Notes: generated by a model not told the origin, from the letters alone. A DNA stretch of 17,548 nt from JAICYJ01 sp035473255 (GCA_035473255.1 DATIOK010000191.1:1-17548); one strand, 5' to 3'. Counted from the stretch's first letter, positions 1 to 6,712 are shown. Numbers and translations are program-made.

Positions 1-369
1 CGGCCCGGCGGGATCGACCACCTGTGGGTGCGGGTGGCCGACCTGGATGCTTCGCGCGCGTTCTACGAGGCGGCGGCACCGCACGCCGGCATCCGGCTGG
101 TGGACGAGCAGCAGGACCGCGTGCGGTTCGCCGGTGACGGCGGATCGATGTCGCTGGTGACCGGGCCGTCCACGGAGGGGCTGCACATTGCGTTCGCCGC
201 GAGCGACGACAGGGCGGTCGAGGCCTTCCACAGCGCCGCCACCGCCGCCGGCTACGCCGACCACGGGGCGCCCGGGGAGCGGGCGCAGTACCACGACGGC
301 TACTACGCGGCCTACGTGCTCGATCCCGACGGCACCAACGTCGAGCTCGTGAACCACAATCGCGGCTGA
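1..369 (+). CDS. VOC (glyoxalase/bleomycin-resistance fold) family protein, 5' end missing
   Basis: The frame is open from the first base of the window, so the gene begins outside it and 122 codons are visible. The visible protein opens with Gly-Ile-Asp-His-Leu and continues through Val-Ala-Asp-Leu-Asp-Ala-Ser-Arg-Ala-Phe-Tyr-Glu. This is the usual first strand and helix of a VOC module, with a histidine in the metal-ligand position. The last strand contains Tyr-Val-Leu-Asp-Pro-Asp-Gly-Thr-Asn-Val-Glu-Leu-Val, the standard end of the fold, where the glutamate is commonly the last metal ligand. The size fits a single-domain member acting as a dimer. Family members include glyoxalases, dioxygenases and antibiotic-binding proteins, and the substrate cannot be told. 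A GTG at base 28 is in frame, but starting there would remove the first strand, so it is probably internal. Confidence 0.85.
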   Translation, partial: RPGGIDHLWVRVADLDASRAFYEAAAPHAGIRLVDEQQDRVRFAGDGGSMSLVTGPSTEGLHIAFAASDDRAVEAFHSAATAAGYADHGAPGERAQYHDGYYAAYVLDPDGTNVELVNHNRG

Positions 370-409
370 CGGCCCGACCCAGTTCGAGCAGATCGTCGAC
401 CGGCTCGAG

Positions 410-679
410 ATGGAGGGCTTCAAGGTGGTCGTGCCACCGTACGGGCTGCTGCTGGGGTCGGCCATGCGGGCCGCCAGGAAGCAGGTCGATCCCCAGATGG
501 CGTTCATCGTGCCGGTGAAGACGTATGCCCGCTGGTGGCGGCGGGCCTGCGCGGAGAGTGAGGTGCGACTGCTGAACGGCCGTCTCTGGATTCCGGCCAG
601 GGGGCGTCAGTCGATCCCGTCGGCGGTCGTGATCTTCGGCCGGCCGGCGCGCGTGGTCGAATGGGACTGGCGGGCCTAG
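410..679 (+). CDS. Short protein resembling the C-terminal half of a phage-type Dam N6-adenine methylase; probably inactive or a remnant
   Basis: The 89-residue ORF starts 40 nt after the VOC stop. In order it shows Pro-Pro-Tyr-Gly (residues 9-12), a short Ala-rich helix, Ala-Phe-Ile-Val-Pro-Val-Lys-Thr-Tyr-Ala-Arg-Trp-Trp, then Glu-Val-Arg-Leu-Leu-Asn-Gly-Arg-Leu, then Ile-Pro-Ser-Ala-Val-Val-Ile-Phe-Gly. From memory, this matches the order in phage-type Dam methylases: the catalytic D/N-P-P-Y loop, a 'LLPARTDTKW'-like strand, an 'IKGRLKF'-like strand and a 'PFPSxLVIF'-like end. Two things are off. The residue before Pro-Pro-Tyr is Val instead of Asp or Asn, and the N-terminal half of the domain is absent. 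The frame stays open upstream only to 353 and has no better start there. No strong ribosome-binding site is seen. It may be a decayed prophage gene or a repurposed fragment. Its stop overlaps the convergent MFS stop. Confidence 0.5.
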   Translation: MEGFKVVVPPYGLLLGSAMRAARKQVDPQMAFIVPVKTYARWWRRACAESEVRLLNGRLWIPARGRQSIPSAVVIFGRPARVVEWDWRA

Positions 680-1947
680 CGGGCGCGGACCGGCAGCCCG
701 CGGCCACCCAGCAGCGGCGCCGCGCGGTGGCGCAGCCGGAAGGCTGCGAACAGCGTCATCGCGATGCTGGCCGCCCCCGACACCACGTAGGCCGCCTCGG
801 TGCCGCCCTGCGATGCCAGCCAGCCCGCCAGCAGGCCGCCCATCGGCCCGGCGCCGTTGAAGGCGAAGTAGTAGAGGCCGATCACGCGACCGCGCAGATG
901 GTCGGGCGCGTTCAGCTGCAGCAGCGAGTTGGCGTTCGACGTCCAGAGCGTGAAGCTGAGGCCGGTCATGAACAGCAGCAGCGATGCCAGCCCAAGGCCG
1001 CCGACCGGCGCCAGCGCCAGCTGTGCCAGGCCGAAGCCGAAGGTGCCCGCGAGCAGCAGCCGCCAGCTGGCGCGGCCGAGCGTGGCCGACGTGAGCGCGC
1101 CGCCGAGCGCACCCAGGCCGAAGAAGGCGGTCAGCACGCCGAACACCTCGGGGCCGCCGCCCAGCGTCTGCTTGGCCATCACCGGCAGCAACACGTTGAA
1201 GTTGAAGGAGAAGGTGCTGACGACGGTCACGATCATCAGCGCCATCAGCACCTCGGGGGCGCCGCGCACGTAGCGGAATGCCTCGCGCGTGCCGCGCAGC
1301 AGGGTGGGCCGCTCGGCGTTGGCCGAGCGCGGGAACATCTCGTCGCTCCGCATCAGCAGCAGGCCGATCAGCACCGCGGCGAAGCTGACAGTGTTGAGCG
1401 CGAAGCAGAGGCCGGCGCCGGCCAGGGCCACGACCACGCCGCCCATGGCGGGGCCGACCACGCGCGCGGCGTTGAACAGACTCGAGTTGAGCGCGACCGC
1501 GTTCGGCAGCTCGTCACGTCCCACCATCTCGAAGGTGAGCGCCTGGCGGGCGGGTGCATCCAGCACCAGCACGGTGCCGCGCAGCACCGCCAGCAACAAC
1601 ACCTCCCAGGTGGTGATGACGCCGGCCAGGGTCAGGGCCGCCAGCACGCCGGCGATCACCATCGAGATGACCTGCGTCCAGATCACGGTGCGGCGGGCGT
1701 CGAGGCGGTCGACGACCACGCCGGCGAACAGGCCGAACACCGTGAACGGCAGGAACTGGCAGAGCGCCAGCAGGCCGACGGCCAGCGGCGAGTGCGACAG
1801 CTCGAGCACCAGCCAGCCGGTCGCGATGTTCTGCATCCAGGTGCCGCTGACGGAGATCACCTGCCCACTGAAGAACAGGCGGTAGTTGCGGTGCCGTTGA
1901 AGGCTGGCGAAGGTGCGGCGGTTGGCGCGAAGCAGGGCCGCGGTCAA
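676..1947 (-). CDS. MFS transporter, EntS/DHA3-type exporter (MFS_3)
   Basis: The 423-residue protein is hydrophobic throughout, with about twelve membrane segments expected. The loop after the second segment carries Gly-Val-Val-Val-Asp-Arg-Leu-Asp-Ala-Arg-Arg (76-86), the MFS motif A. Residues 130-170 have the DAPARQ...ELPNAVALNS...RVVGPAMGG pattern typical of the EntS-like MFS_3 group, and a matching pattern (NSLLQL...LRGRV) recurs in the C-terminal half. Relatives are proton-driven drug or siderophore exporters in the inner membrane. The start is TTG at 1947, sharing four bases (TTGA) with the MarR stop, so the two are almost certainly translated in tandem. This placement suggests that the MarR protein controls export of its own ligand. 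The substrate is not predictable. The stop overlaps that of the convergent Dam-like ORF. Confidence 0.9.
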   Translation of the reverse strand: MTAALLRANRRTFASLQRHRNYRLFFSGQVISVSGTWMQNIATGWLVLELSHSPLAVGLLALCQFLPFTVFGLFAGVVVDRLDARRTVIWTQVISMVIAGVLAALTLAGVITTWEVLLLAVLRGTVLVLDAPARQALTFEMVGRDELPNAVALNSSLFNAARVVGPAMGGVVVALAGAGLCFALNTVSFAAVLIGLLLMRSDEMFPRSANAERPTLLRGTREAFRYVRGAPEVLMALMIVTVVSTFSFNFNVLLPVMAKQTLGGGPEVFGVLTAFFGLGALGGALTSATLGRASWRLLLAGTFGFGLAQLALAPVGGLGLASLLLFMTGLSFTLWTSNANSLLQLNAPDHLRGRVIGLYYFAFNGAGPMGGLLAGWLASQGGTEAAYVVSGAASIAMTLFAAFRLRHRAAPLLGGRGLPVRAR

Positions 1948-2384
1948 GCCGGCTCAGCCTCCAGCAGCCGGGTGAGTGGGTCGATCACGCTATCGATGGT
2001 GGCCAGCTCGACATCGGTCAGGCGCCCCAGGCGGGATGCCAGCCAGGCTGTCCGGCGCGACCGCGCGGAGCGCAGCACCCGCTGGCCTGCATCGGTCAGC
2101 TCCAGCCCGACCCGGCGTCTGTCGGCCTGCGCGCGCGTGCGCTGCAGCAGGCCCGCGGCCTCGAGGCGGGTGAGAGCGGTGGACATGGCGGCGGTGGACA
2201 CGCCCTCGCGAACGGCCAGCTCTCGAACCCCGATGCCCGGGCTGGTGCGGACCACGTGCAGCAGCGCCGCCTGGCCGCCGGTGATGCCGAGCGGCGCCAG
2301 CTCGCGGCGCAGATGACGGTTCAACTGCAGGAGCACCGGCCTCAGCCGGTTTGCCACGGTCACCGTATCCAAAGTAGTTATCAT
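1944..2384 (-). CDS. MarR-family transcriptional regulator (MFS operon)
   Basis: The 146-residue protein is the normal size for a MarR repressor. The winged helix-turn-helix spans about residues 33-100: the second helix is Val-Arg-Glu-Leu-Ala-Val-Arg-Glu-Gly-Val-Ser, the recognition helix is Thr-Ala-Ala-Met-Ser-Thr-Ala-Leu-Thr-Arg-Leu-Glu, and the wing is rich in arginine (Asp-Arg-Arg-Arg-Val). The N- and C-terminal helices would form the dimer interface. It is the first gene of a two-gene operon with the MFS exporter, the classical arrangement for an autorepressor relieved by a small molecule that the exporter pumps out. The start is ATG at 2384. There is no Shine-Dalgarno sequence, but a TAAACT box ends 7 nt before the ATG, so a leaderless mRNA is likely. 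Confidence 0.9.
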   Translation of the reverse strand: MITTLDTVTVANRLRPVLLQLNRHLRRELAPLGITGGQAALLHVVRTSPGIGVRELAVREGVSTAAMSTALTRLEAAGLLQRTRAQADRRRVGLELTDAGQRVLRSARSRRTAWLASRLGRLTDVELATIDSVIDPLTRLLEAEPA

Positions 2385-2397
2385 GGTTAACAGTTTA
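2377..2397 (-). promoter_or_regulatory. Leaderless promoter and candidate MarR operator
   Basis: On the minus strand TAAACT (2397-2392) is followed by GTTAACC and then the ATG, which places transcription initiation at or next to the start codon. A dyad GTTA-N7-TAAC (2377-2391) covers the ATG, and its right arm is part of the 6-bp palindrome GTTAAC. A MarR dimer bound here would block the initiating polymerase. No clear -35 box is seen. The operator assignment is an inference from symmetry and position. Confidence 0.45.
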
Positions 2398-2456
2398 GCG
2401 GGTTACCGGCTTTAGCGCCACCCCTAAGGGGGTTTCGCAGGCCCCCACGATGATGC

Positions 2457-3695
2457 CTACAGAGCTGCCGGCGCCAGCGCTTGCCCGGCAACCGGGCGGC
2501 CGGCGGCCAGCACCAGCCAGATCCGCTCCCGCTCGGCCAGCACGGCGATCTCCGCCAGCGGGTCGCCGTCCACTACCAGCAGATCAGCTTCGGCGCCCTC
2601 CCGGACAACGCCGACGTCATCCAGGCCTAGGGCGGTGGCGCCGTTGGCCGTGGCCGCCCGCACCGCATCCGCGTTGCCGAGCCCGGCATCGGCCATCCGC
2701 ACCAGCTCGATCAGGTTGTCGCCGGGAGGGCCGCTGTCGTGGCCCATCGCCATCGTCACACCCGCGGCCTGCGCCGCCGCGACGGTCGCGTAGGCCTCCT
2801 CTTGCTGCACCTTGGCCTGCTCCACCAGCACCGGCGCGAAGCAGGTGACAAATCGTTCGGACAGATCGTGGAAGGTGGACAGGGTCGGCACCAGCACCTG
2901 TCCGCGCTCGGCCATCGTGGCCAGCAGCTCGGGCGCGCGGTGCAGCGACAGCCCGTGCTCGATCGTGTCGACGCCCTGCTCGATCGCCATCCGTGTGCCG
3001 TCCAGGCCCTCGGCGTGGGCGGCGACCCGAAAGCCCATGCGGTGGGCCTCGTCCACGATCGCGGCCAGCTCTGCGGGCGTCATCTGCGCGGGCTCGGGAT
3101 CCTCGCGCACCACCGAGCGCGCGCCCGTTGCCATCACCTTGATGAAGCCGGCGCCGGCGCGAATCTGCTCGCGCACCGCCTTGCGCATCTCGTCGGGCCC
3201 GTCCGCCTCCCGGTACATGGTGCCGAAGATGGCGCCGCCCGGTGAGGTGGCCGAGATGATGCGACCGCACGGGAGCACCCGCGGCCCGGCCAGCAAGCCC
3301 AGGTCGACCGCCTGGCGCACCGCTATGCCCTCGTCGTCGTAGCTGCCAACGTCGCGCACGGTGGTGATGCCCGCCGCGAGCAGAGCGGTGGTGGTCCTGG
3401 CCAGCACGAAGTAGCCGAGCTCGCGGCGGCGCGGCTCCTCACCGTGCAGGTGCTGCGGCGGCCCGAAGCCGGGGCTGCGCGAGGTGTCGCTCGAGAGGTG
3501 CACGTGCGCGTCGATCAGCCCCGGCATCAGGGTGCGCCCGTCCGCGTCGATCGAACCCGGCGGCGGAGACGCGGCGCCGATCGGCCCGATCGACTCGATC
3601 CGCCCATCCGCTACGGTGACCGCCATCCGCTCGGCGGCCGGCGAGCCGTCGCCGGCCACGACCCGCACGTTCCAGAGGATCGCGTGGTCGGTCAA
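2457..3695 (-). CDS. Amidohydrolase (imidazolonepropionase/prolidase-like, metal-dependent)
   Basis: The 412-residue protein belongs to the amidohydrolase superfamily. A small beta-sandwich N-terminus leads into Gly-Leu-Ile-Asp-Ala-His-Val-His (H64, H66). These are followed by the other expected ligands: a lysine likely to be carboxylated in Phe-Ile-Lys-Val-Met (K186), H227 in Ala-Ala-His-Ala-Glu, H247 in Ile-Glu-His-Gly, and the catalytic aspartate D320 in Gly-His-Asp-Ser-Gly. This Lys-containing binuclear arrangement is that of the Xaa-Pro dipeptidase/imidazolonepropionase-like group, cytoplasmic hydrolases of cyclic amides or dipeptides. The start is TTG at 3695, overlapping the PepF stop as TTGA, with a purine-rich GCGAGG just upstream. 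Coupling to an oligopeptidase suggests action on peptide products, for example proline dipeptides, though other amides cannot be excluded. Confidence 0.88.
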   Translation of the reverse strand: MTDHAILWNVRVVAGDGSPAAERMAVTVADGRIESIGPIGAASPPPGSIDADGRTLMPGLIDAHVHLSSDTSRSPGFGPPQHLHGEEPRRRELGYFVLARTTTALLAAGITTVRDVGSYDDEGIAVRQAVDLGLLAGPRVLPCGRIISATSPGGAIFGTMYREADGPDEMRKAVREQIRAGAGFIKVMATGARSVVREDPEPAQMTPAELAAIVDEAHRMGFRVAAHAEGLDGTRMAIEQGVDTIEHGLSLHRAPELLATMAERGQVLVPTLSTFHDLSERFVTCFAPVLVEQAKVQQEEAYATVAAAQAAGVTMAMGHDSGPPGDNLIELVRMADAGLGNADAVRAATANGATALGLDDVGVVREGAEADLLVVDGDPLAEIAVLAERERIWLVLAAGRPVAGQALAPAAL

Positions 3696-5470
3696 GCCTC
3701 GCTCTCGGCCGCGGCGATCATCCGCTCCAGCTCGTCGAAGGCCGTGTCCCAGATCTCGCGACCGGAGAGGTCGACGCCGAGCAAGGCCAGCAGGTCGGCG
3801 GGTGCCCCCGATCCGCCGGCGGCCATGAACCTCAGGTAGGGCGCCACGAACTCCTCGCCCTGCGCCCGCCAGCGCGCGTACAGCGCCAGCGCGACCAGCT
3901 TCGCGAACACGTAGGCGTAGGTGTAGAAACGGGTCGAGATGAAGTGGGGGATGTACGACCAGCCCAGCCGGTAGCCATCGGACAGGTGGATGCTGTCGCC
4001 GTAATAGCGCAGGTTCTGCTCGATCCAGATGTCGCTGAGACGGTCGACCGAGAGCGCCTGCGAGCGGGCCCGAAGCCCGTAGGCACCCTGCTCGTAGCGG
4101 GCCAGCACGGTCTGGCGGAAGATCGTCGCGAACGCGCCCTCGACGCGCTCGGAGGTCAGCGCCTGCCGCGTCGAGCGATCCTCCTCGTTGGCGAGCAGGT
4201 GGTCGTAGGCGACGAACTCCGCGAACGTCGAGGGCACCTCGGCCAGCGCCAGGCCGGTGTGCGCCGAGTGCGGCGTCTGGGCCGCGTGCGCGAGCTGGAA
4301 GTGCATGCCGTGCCCGAGCTCGTGCGCGATCGTGAGCACGTCGTTCATCGTGTCCGTGTAGTTCAGCATCACGTAGGGGGAGGCGTCCTGGGCGACCGGC
4401 GAGCAGAACGCCCCGCCGCGCTTCCCGGCCCGGGGCTCGGCGTCGACGCGCTGCTCGGTGAAGAAGGCCTCGGCGATCGACGCCACCTCCGGCGAGAAGC
4501 CGGCGAACGCGGCGTCGACCAGCGAGCGCCCCTCGTCATAGCCGACCGGCCGTGCCTCGCCGAGCGGCGCGTACTGGTCTGCCAGCTCCAGCACGTCCAG
4601 GCCGAGCATGGTGGCCTTCGCGCGGAACCAGCGCTGCGCCAGCGGGTAGCGCGCCTCGACCTGCTCGAGCATCGCCTGCACGACGGCGGCGTCCAGCTCG
4701 TTGTCGAGGTGCGTGGGCAGCATCGGGTCGTCGCCGTAGCTGCGCAGGCGGTCGCTCACGAGCCGGTCGGCGACCAGCGAGTCGTAGCAGTGGGCCAGCA
4801 CGGGCGCCGGCGCCTCCAGCGCGGCGTAGAGCGTGTCCAGCGCCGCCAGCCGCACGTCGCGGCGGGAGTCGTGCACGTAGGCGAGCAGCCGGTCGATGGT
4901 GTGCGGCTGGGGGCCGTCGCCCGAGTCGAACGGCACCTCGATGGTGGACGTGCTCTGTGCGTAGAGCGTTTGCCAGGCGGACACCGCGGCCGGGTCGCGT
5001 TCGCCGAGAGCGCGCTCCTCGGGCTCGGAGAGCACGTGATCGCGGTAGCGGCGCTGGGCGGTCAGGTAGTGGCGGTCGGCCGCGACCTCGGGGGCAGCGA
5101 TCAGCTCGCCGGCTCGCTCATCGTCCAGCGCCAGCCACTCGAGCTCGAAGAAGCGCAGCGCGTTCCGAGCCTGCACGATGGCGGCGTCGACGGCCGCCCC
5201 CAGGTCGCGGTTCTGCTCGCTGGTGACGTCCACCGCCTTTCGCAGCATCGTGTAGGAGGCGATCCGCGACAGCTCGTTGTCGATCTCGCCCAGCTCGTGA
5301 AGCGCGTCGGCCAGCTGGTCCGGCGTCAGCTCCGCCATGCGCCCGCGCCAGTCCGCTTCGAACGCCCGTGCCCGCTCCAGCGAGGGCTCGATGGCGGCCT
5401 CGGCGGCCTCCGGGGAGGCGAACAGCGGGGACAGATCCCAACGCACTCCGGAGGCCTGCACAGTGCTCAC
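3692..5470 (-). CDS. pepF: Oligoendopeptidase F-type M3 metallopeptidase
   Basis: The 592-residue protein has the length and pattern of M3B oligopeptidases. The zinc motif His-Glu-Leu-Gly-His lies at 383-387, with the third ligand expected at E411 in Ala-Leu-Ala-Glu-Val-Pro-Ser-Thr-Phe-Ala-Glu. The N-terminal half is helical, as is normal for the lobe that restricts access to short peptides. Towards the C-terminus a Tyr-rich stretch (SYIPHFISTRFYTYAYVFAK) supplies the conserved substrate-binding tyrosines of the family. The enzyme is cytoplasmic and cleaves oligopeptides. The start is GTG at 5470, followed by the family-typical Gly-Val-Arg-Trp-Asp-Leu-Ser. No strong ribosome-binding site is visible. 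It is the first gene of a two-gene unit with the amidohydrolase. A structured repeat element begins 11 bases upstream. Confidence 0.93.
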   Translation of the reverse strand: MSTVQASGVRWDLSPLFASPEAAEAAIEPSLERARAFEADWRGRMAELTPDQLADALHELGEIDNELSRIASYTMLRKAVDVTSEQNRDLGAAVDAAIVQARNALRFFELEWLALDDERAGELIAAPEVAADRHYLTAQRRYRDHVLSEPEERALGERDPAAVSAWQTLYAQSTSTIEVPFDSGDGPQPHTIDRLLAYVHDSRRDVRLAALDTLYAALEAPAPVLAHCYDSLVADRLVSDRLRSYGDDPMLPTHLDNELDAAVVQAMLEQVEARYPLAQRWFRAKATMLGLDVLELADQYAPLGEARPVGYDEGRSLVDAAFAGFSPEVASIAEAFFTEQRVDAEPRAGKRGGAFCSPVAQDASPYVMLNYTDTMNDVLTIAHELGHGMHFQLAHAAQTPHSAHTGLALAEVPSTFAEFVAYDHLLANEEDRSTRQALTSERVEGAFATIFRQTVLARYEQGAYGLRARSQALSVDRLSDIWIEQNLRYYGDSIHLSDGYRLGWSYIPHFISTRFYTYAYVFAKLVALALYARWRAQGEEFVAPYLRFMAAGGSGAPADLLALLGVDLSGREIWDTAFDELERMIAAAESEA

Positions 5471-5481
5471 GGAGCAAGCCT

Positions 5482-5683
5482 AGATGATTGATCGGTATCT
5501 CCGTGATGTCCTGGATGGCGAGAACCGAGTCTCGCAAGGACGCAGGGAGCGTCAATACTGGATCGTATTGGCGCGACGGAGGACGCCGCGAGACGACGGT
5601 TCGCAGCCGTAGCCACCCCGACCATCGTAGCCGTCAAACCGGGCGCAGCGGCCAGGCTCGCGAGAGATATCGATCAATCATCT
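5482..5683 (+). repeat. Structured intergenic element, copy 1 (about 200 nt, long terminal inverted repeat)
   Basis: The ends 5482-5501 and 5664-5683 pair over 20 bp with a single G-U. Inside, 5502-5512 can pair with 5580-5590 (core GTCCT/AGGAC, two U-G and one A-C). Hairpin A is GCGAGA/TCTCGC (5518-5523 with 5530-5535). Hairpin B is GCGTCAATAC/GTATTGGCGC (5549-5558 with 5565-5574), ten pairs including one U-G. Between A and B is the single-stranded run AAGGA...AGGGAG. The element is collinear with the copy at 9172-9378 from end to end with only a few one-base gaps. It contains no convincing ORF and fills the gap between the divergent pepF and the second marR gene. The strand is inferred from the wobble pairs, which are G-U on the plus strand. 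I do not recognise the family. Confidence 0.75.
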
Positions 5684-5710
5684 CTCGTGGTCGCCTGTAA
5701 CCCGATTCGG

Positions 5711-5716
5711 TACCCT
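5711..5716 (+). promoter_or_regulatory. Candidate -10 box for the second marR gene
   Basis: TACCCT fits the TANNNT pattern and lies 9 nt before GTG 5726, just downstream of the structured element. It supports the 5726 start over the GTG at 5687, which would sit upstream of the promoter. No good -35 box is seen. Confidence 0.35.
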
Positions 5717-5725
5717 TTCCAGGTC

Positions 5726-6181
5726 GTGGCAACGTTGCCGAACACCACCGACCGTCTGACCGACCTCGAGCGCGCGGCCTGGGGCGGCTACCTGCAATCG
5801 CACGCGGCGATCGTGCGCCAGCTGGACGCGACCCTGGTCGAGGCGCACGGCCTACCGCTGAGCTCGTTCGAGGTGCTGGCGCGGCTGGCCCAGCAGGACG
5901 AGGGCAAGCAGCGCATGAGCGACCTGGCGCAGTCGGTGTGGCTCAGCCGCAGCGGCGTCACGCGGCTGGTCGACCGGCTGGAGCGGGACGGGCTGGTCGA
6001 GCGCCAGGCCTGCGACTCTGACGCCCGTGGCGCCTTCGCGGTGATCACCGACGCCGGCCGGGCGCGGCTCGAGACCGCCCGGCGCACCCACGTCAGCGAC
6101 GTCCGGGAGCGCTTCCTGTCGCGGTTCGCCGCCGACGAGCAGGCGCAGCTGGCCGCGTTCTGGGACCGCCTGGATTCTTAG
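5726..6181 (+). CDS. MarR-family transcriptional regulator
   Basis: With the start at GTG 5726 the protein has 151 residues, the usual MarR size. The same frame opens at GTG 5687, but the extra 13 residues look unstructured and lie upstream of the likely -10 box. The helical N-terminus (LERAAWGGYLQSHAAIVRQLD) is typical. The winged helix-turn-helix runs over about residues 44-110: Leu-Pro-Leu-Ser-Ser-Phe-Glu-Val-Leu, then Met-Ser-Asp-Leu-Ala-Gln-Ser-Val-Trp-Leu-Ser-Arg-Ser-Gly-Val-Thr-Arg-Leu-Val-Asp as second and recognition helices, then a wing with Asp-Ser-Asp-Ala-Arg-Gly. A cysteine (Cys96) just ahead of the wing could in principle sense oxidants, but this is speculation. The next reading frame, a membrane protein, continues in the same frame after the TAG, so the two are probably co-transcribed. 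Confidence 0.88.
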   Translation: MATLPNTTDRLTDLERAAWGGYLQSHAAIVRQLDATLVEAHGLPLSSFEVLARLAQQDEGKQRMSDLAQSVWLSRSGVTRLVDRLERDGLVERQACDSDARGAFAVITDAGRARLETARRTHVSDVRERFLSRFAADEQAQLAAFWDRLDS

Positions 6182-6226
6182 GAATCCACCATCGAACTCG
6201 TCACCGCCTACCAGTTCTACCTGACC

Positions 6227-6661
6227 GTGCACATCCTGGCCGCGGTCGTGTGGGTGGGTGGCGCCACCATCACCCAGGTCTATGCCGCCCGCGCGATGGC
6301 CGACCCCAGCCCGGAGCGGCTGGCCGGCTTCGCGCGCGACGCCGAGTTCGTGGGCAAGACCATGTTCACGCCCGCCTCGCTGGTGCTGGTCGTGTTCGGC
6401 TTCCTGCTCGTCAACGAAGGCAACTGGTCGCTCGGTAGCACCTGGCTGATCTTCGCGCTGGCCGTGTTCGGGGCCTCGTTTGCCCTCGGCGTCGGCTTCC
6501 TGGCACCCGAGTCGGCTCGGATCGCCCGCGCCATCGAGTTGCACGGCGTGGGCTCGACCGAAGCCACCCGGCGCATCGAGCGGATTTTCCTGGTCAGCCG
6601 CATCGAGCTGCTGTTCCTGATGCTGGTGGTCGTGGACATGGTGGTCAAACCGGGCCTGTGA
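6227..6661 (+). CDS. DUF2269-like integral membrane protein (start uncertain)
   Basis: The 144-residue protein has four likely membrane segments at about 2-21, 47-65, 73-92 and 126-141. The first segment carries His-Ile-Leu-Ala-Ala-Val-Val-Trp-Val-Gly-Gly, the signature of the DUF2269-type membrane proteins, whose biochemical role is unknown. GTG 6227 is the first canonical start in frame, but it leaves nothing before the first segment. The upstream in-frame codons from about 6191 (Ile-Glu-Leu-Val-Thr-Ala-Tyr-Gln-Phe-Tyr-Leu-Thr-Val) look like the missing N-terminus. AGGA (6180-6183) sits seven bases before an ATC codon at 6191. The true start may therefore be non-canonical. The gene directly follows marR in the same frame, separated only by its TAG, and leuS follows 51 nt downstream. 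Confidence 0.75.
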   Translation: MHILAAVVWVGGATITQVYAARAMADPSPERLAGFARDAEFVGKTMFTPASLVLVVFGFLLVNEGNWSLGSTWLIFALAVFGASFALGVGFLAPESARIARAIELHGVGSTEATRRIERIFLVSRIELLFLMLVVVDMVVKPGL

Positions 6662-6679
6662 GGACGAGGGAGGAGCAGG

Positions 6680-6702
6680 CGGAAGCGCCGCTTCCGTAGA
6701 AT
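6680..6702 (+). promoter_or_regulatory. 8-bp palindrome abutting a -10 box upstream of leuS
   Basis: CGGAAGCG-C-CGCTTCCG (6680-6696) is a perfect inverted repeat with a one-base centre. It is followed immediately by TAGAAT (6697-6702), a good -10 match, 10 nt before ATG 6713. As RNA the palindrome would form a 7-bp hairpin with a 3-nt loop, but no T-run follows, so it is a weak terminator candidate. As DNA it could be an operator next to the leuS promoter. Confidence 0.45.
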
Positions 6703-6712
6703 GCAGGGGCCC

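Noticed and set aside
661..2316. 551-codon open frame on the plus strand opposite the MFS and marR genes
   Set aside because: The composition is low-complexity Gln/Arg/Ala/His, with no domain, while the opposite strand holds two clear protein families.
2421..2446. Overlapping G/C-run hairpins between marR and the amidohydrolase gene, possible terminator
   Set aside because: On the minus strand GGGGG-CCCCC and CCCC-TTA-GGGG compete, the stems are only 4-5 bp and no T-run follows, so the evidence for a terminator is too weak.
3944..5491. 515-codon plus-strand frame opposite pepF
   Set aside because: It is a shadow of the M3 peptidase frame, Arg/Val/Gly/Leu-rich without motifs, and it enters the structured element.
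5482..5683. Target-site duplications around the structured elements
   Set aside because: No matching direct repeats flank copies 1 or 3. The CTAG at both ends of copy 2 is part of the palindromic arm, so transposition cannot be shown from this window.
5482..5683. Retron or group II intron RNA as explanation of the structured element
   Set aside because: The long closing stem recalls a retron transcript, but there is no reverse transcriptase in the window and no intron domain V pattern.
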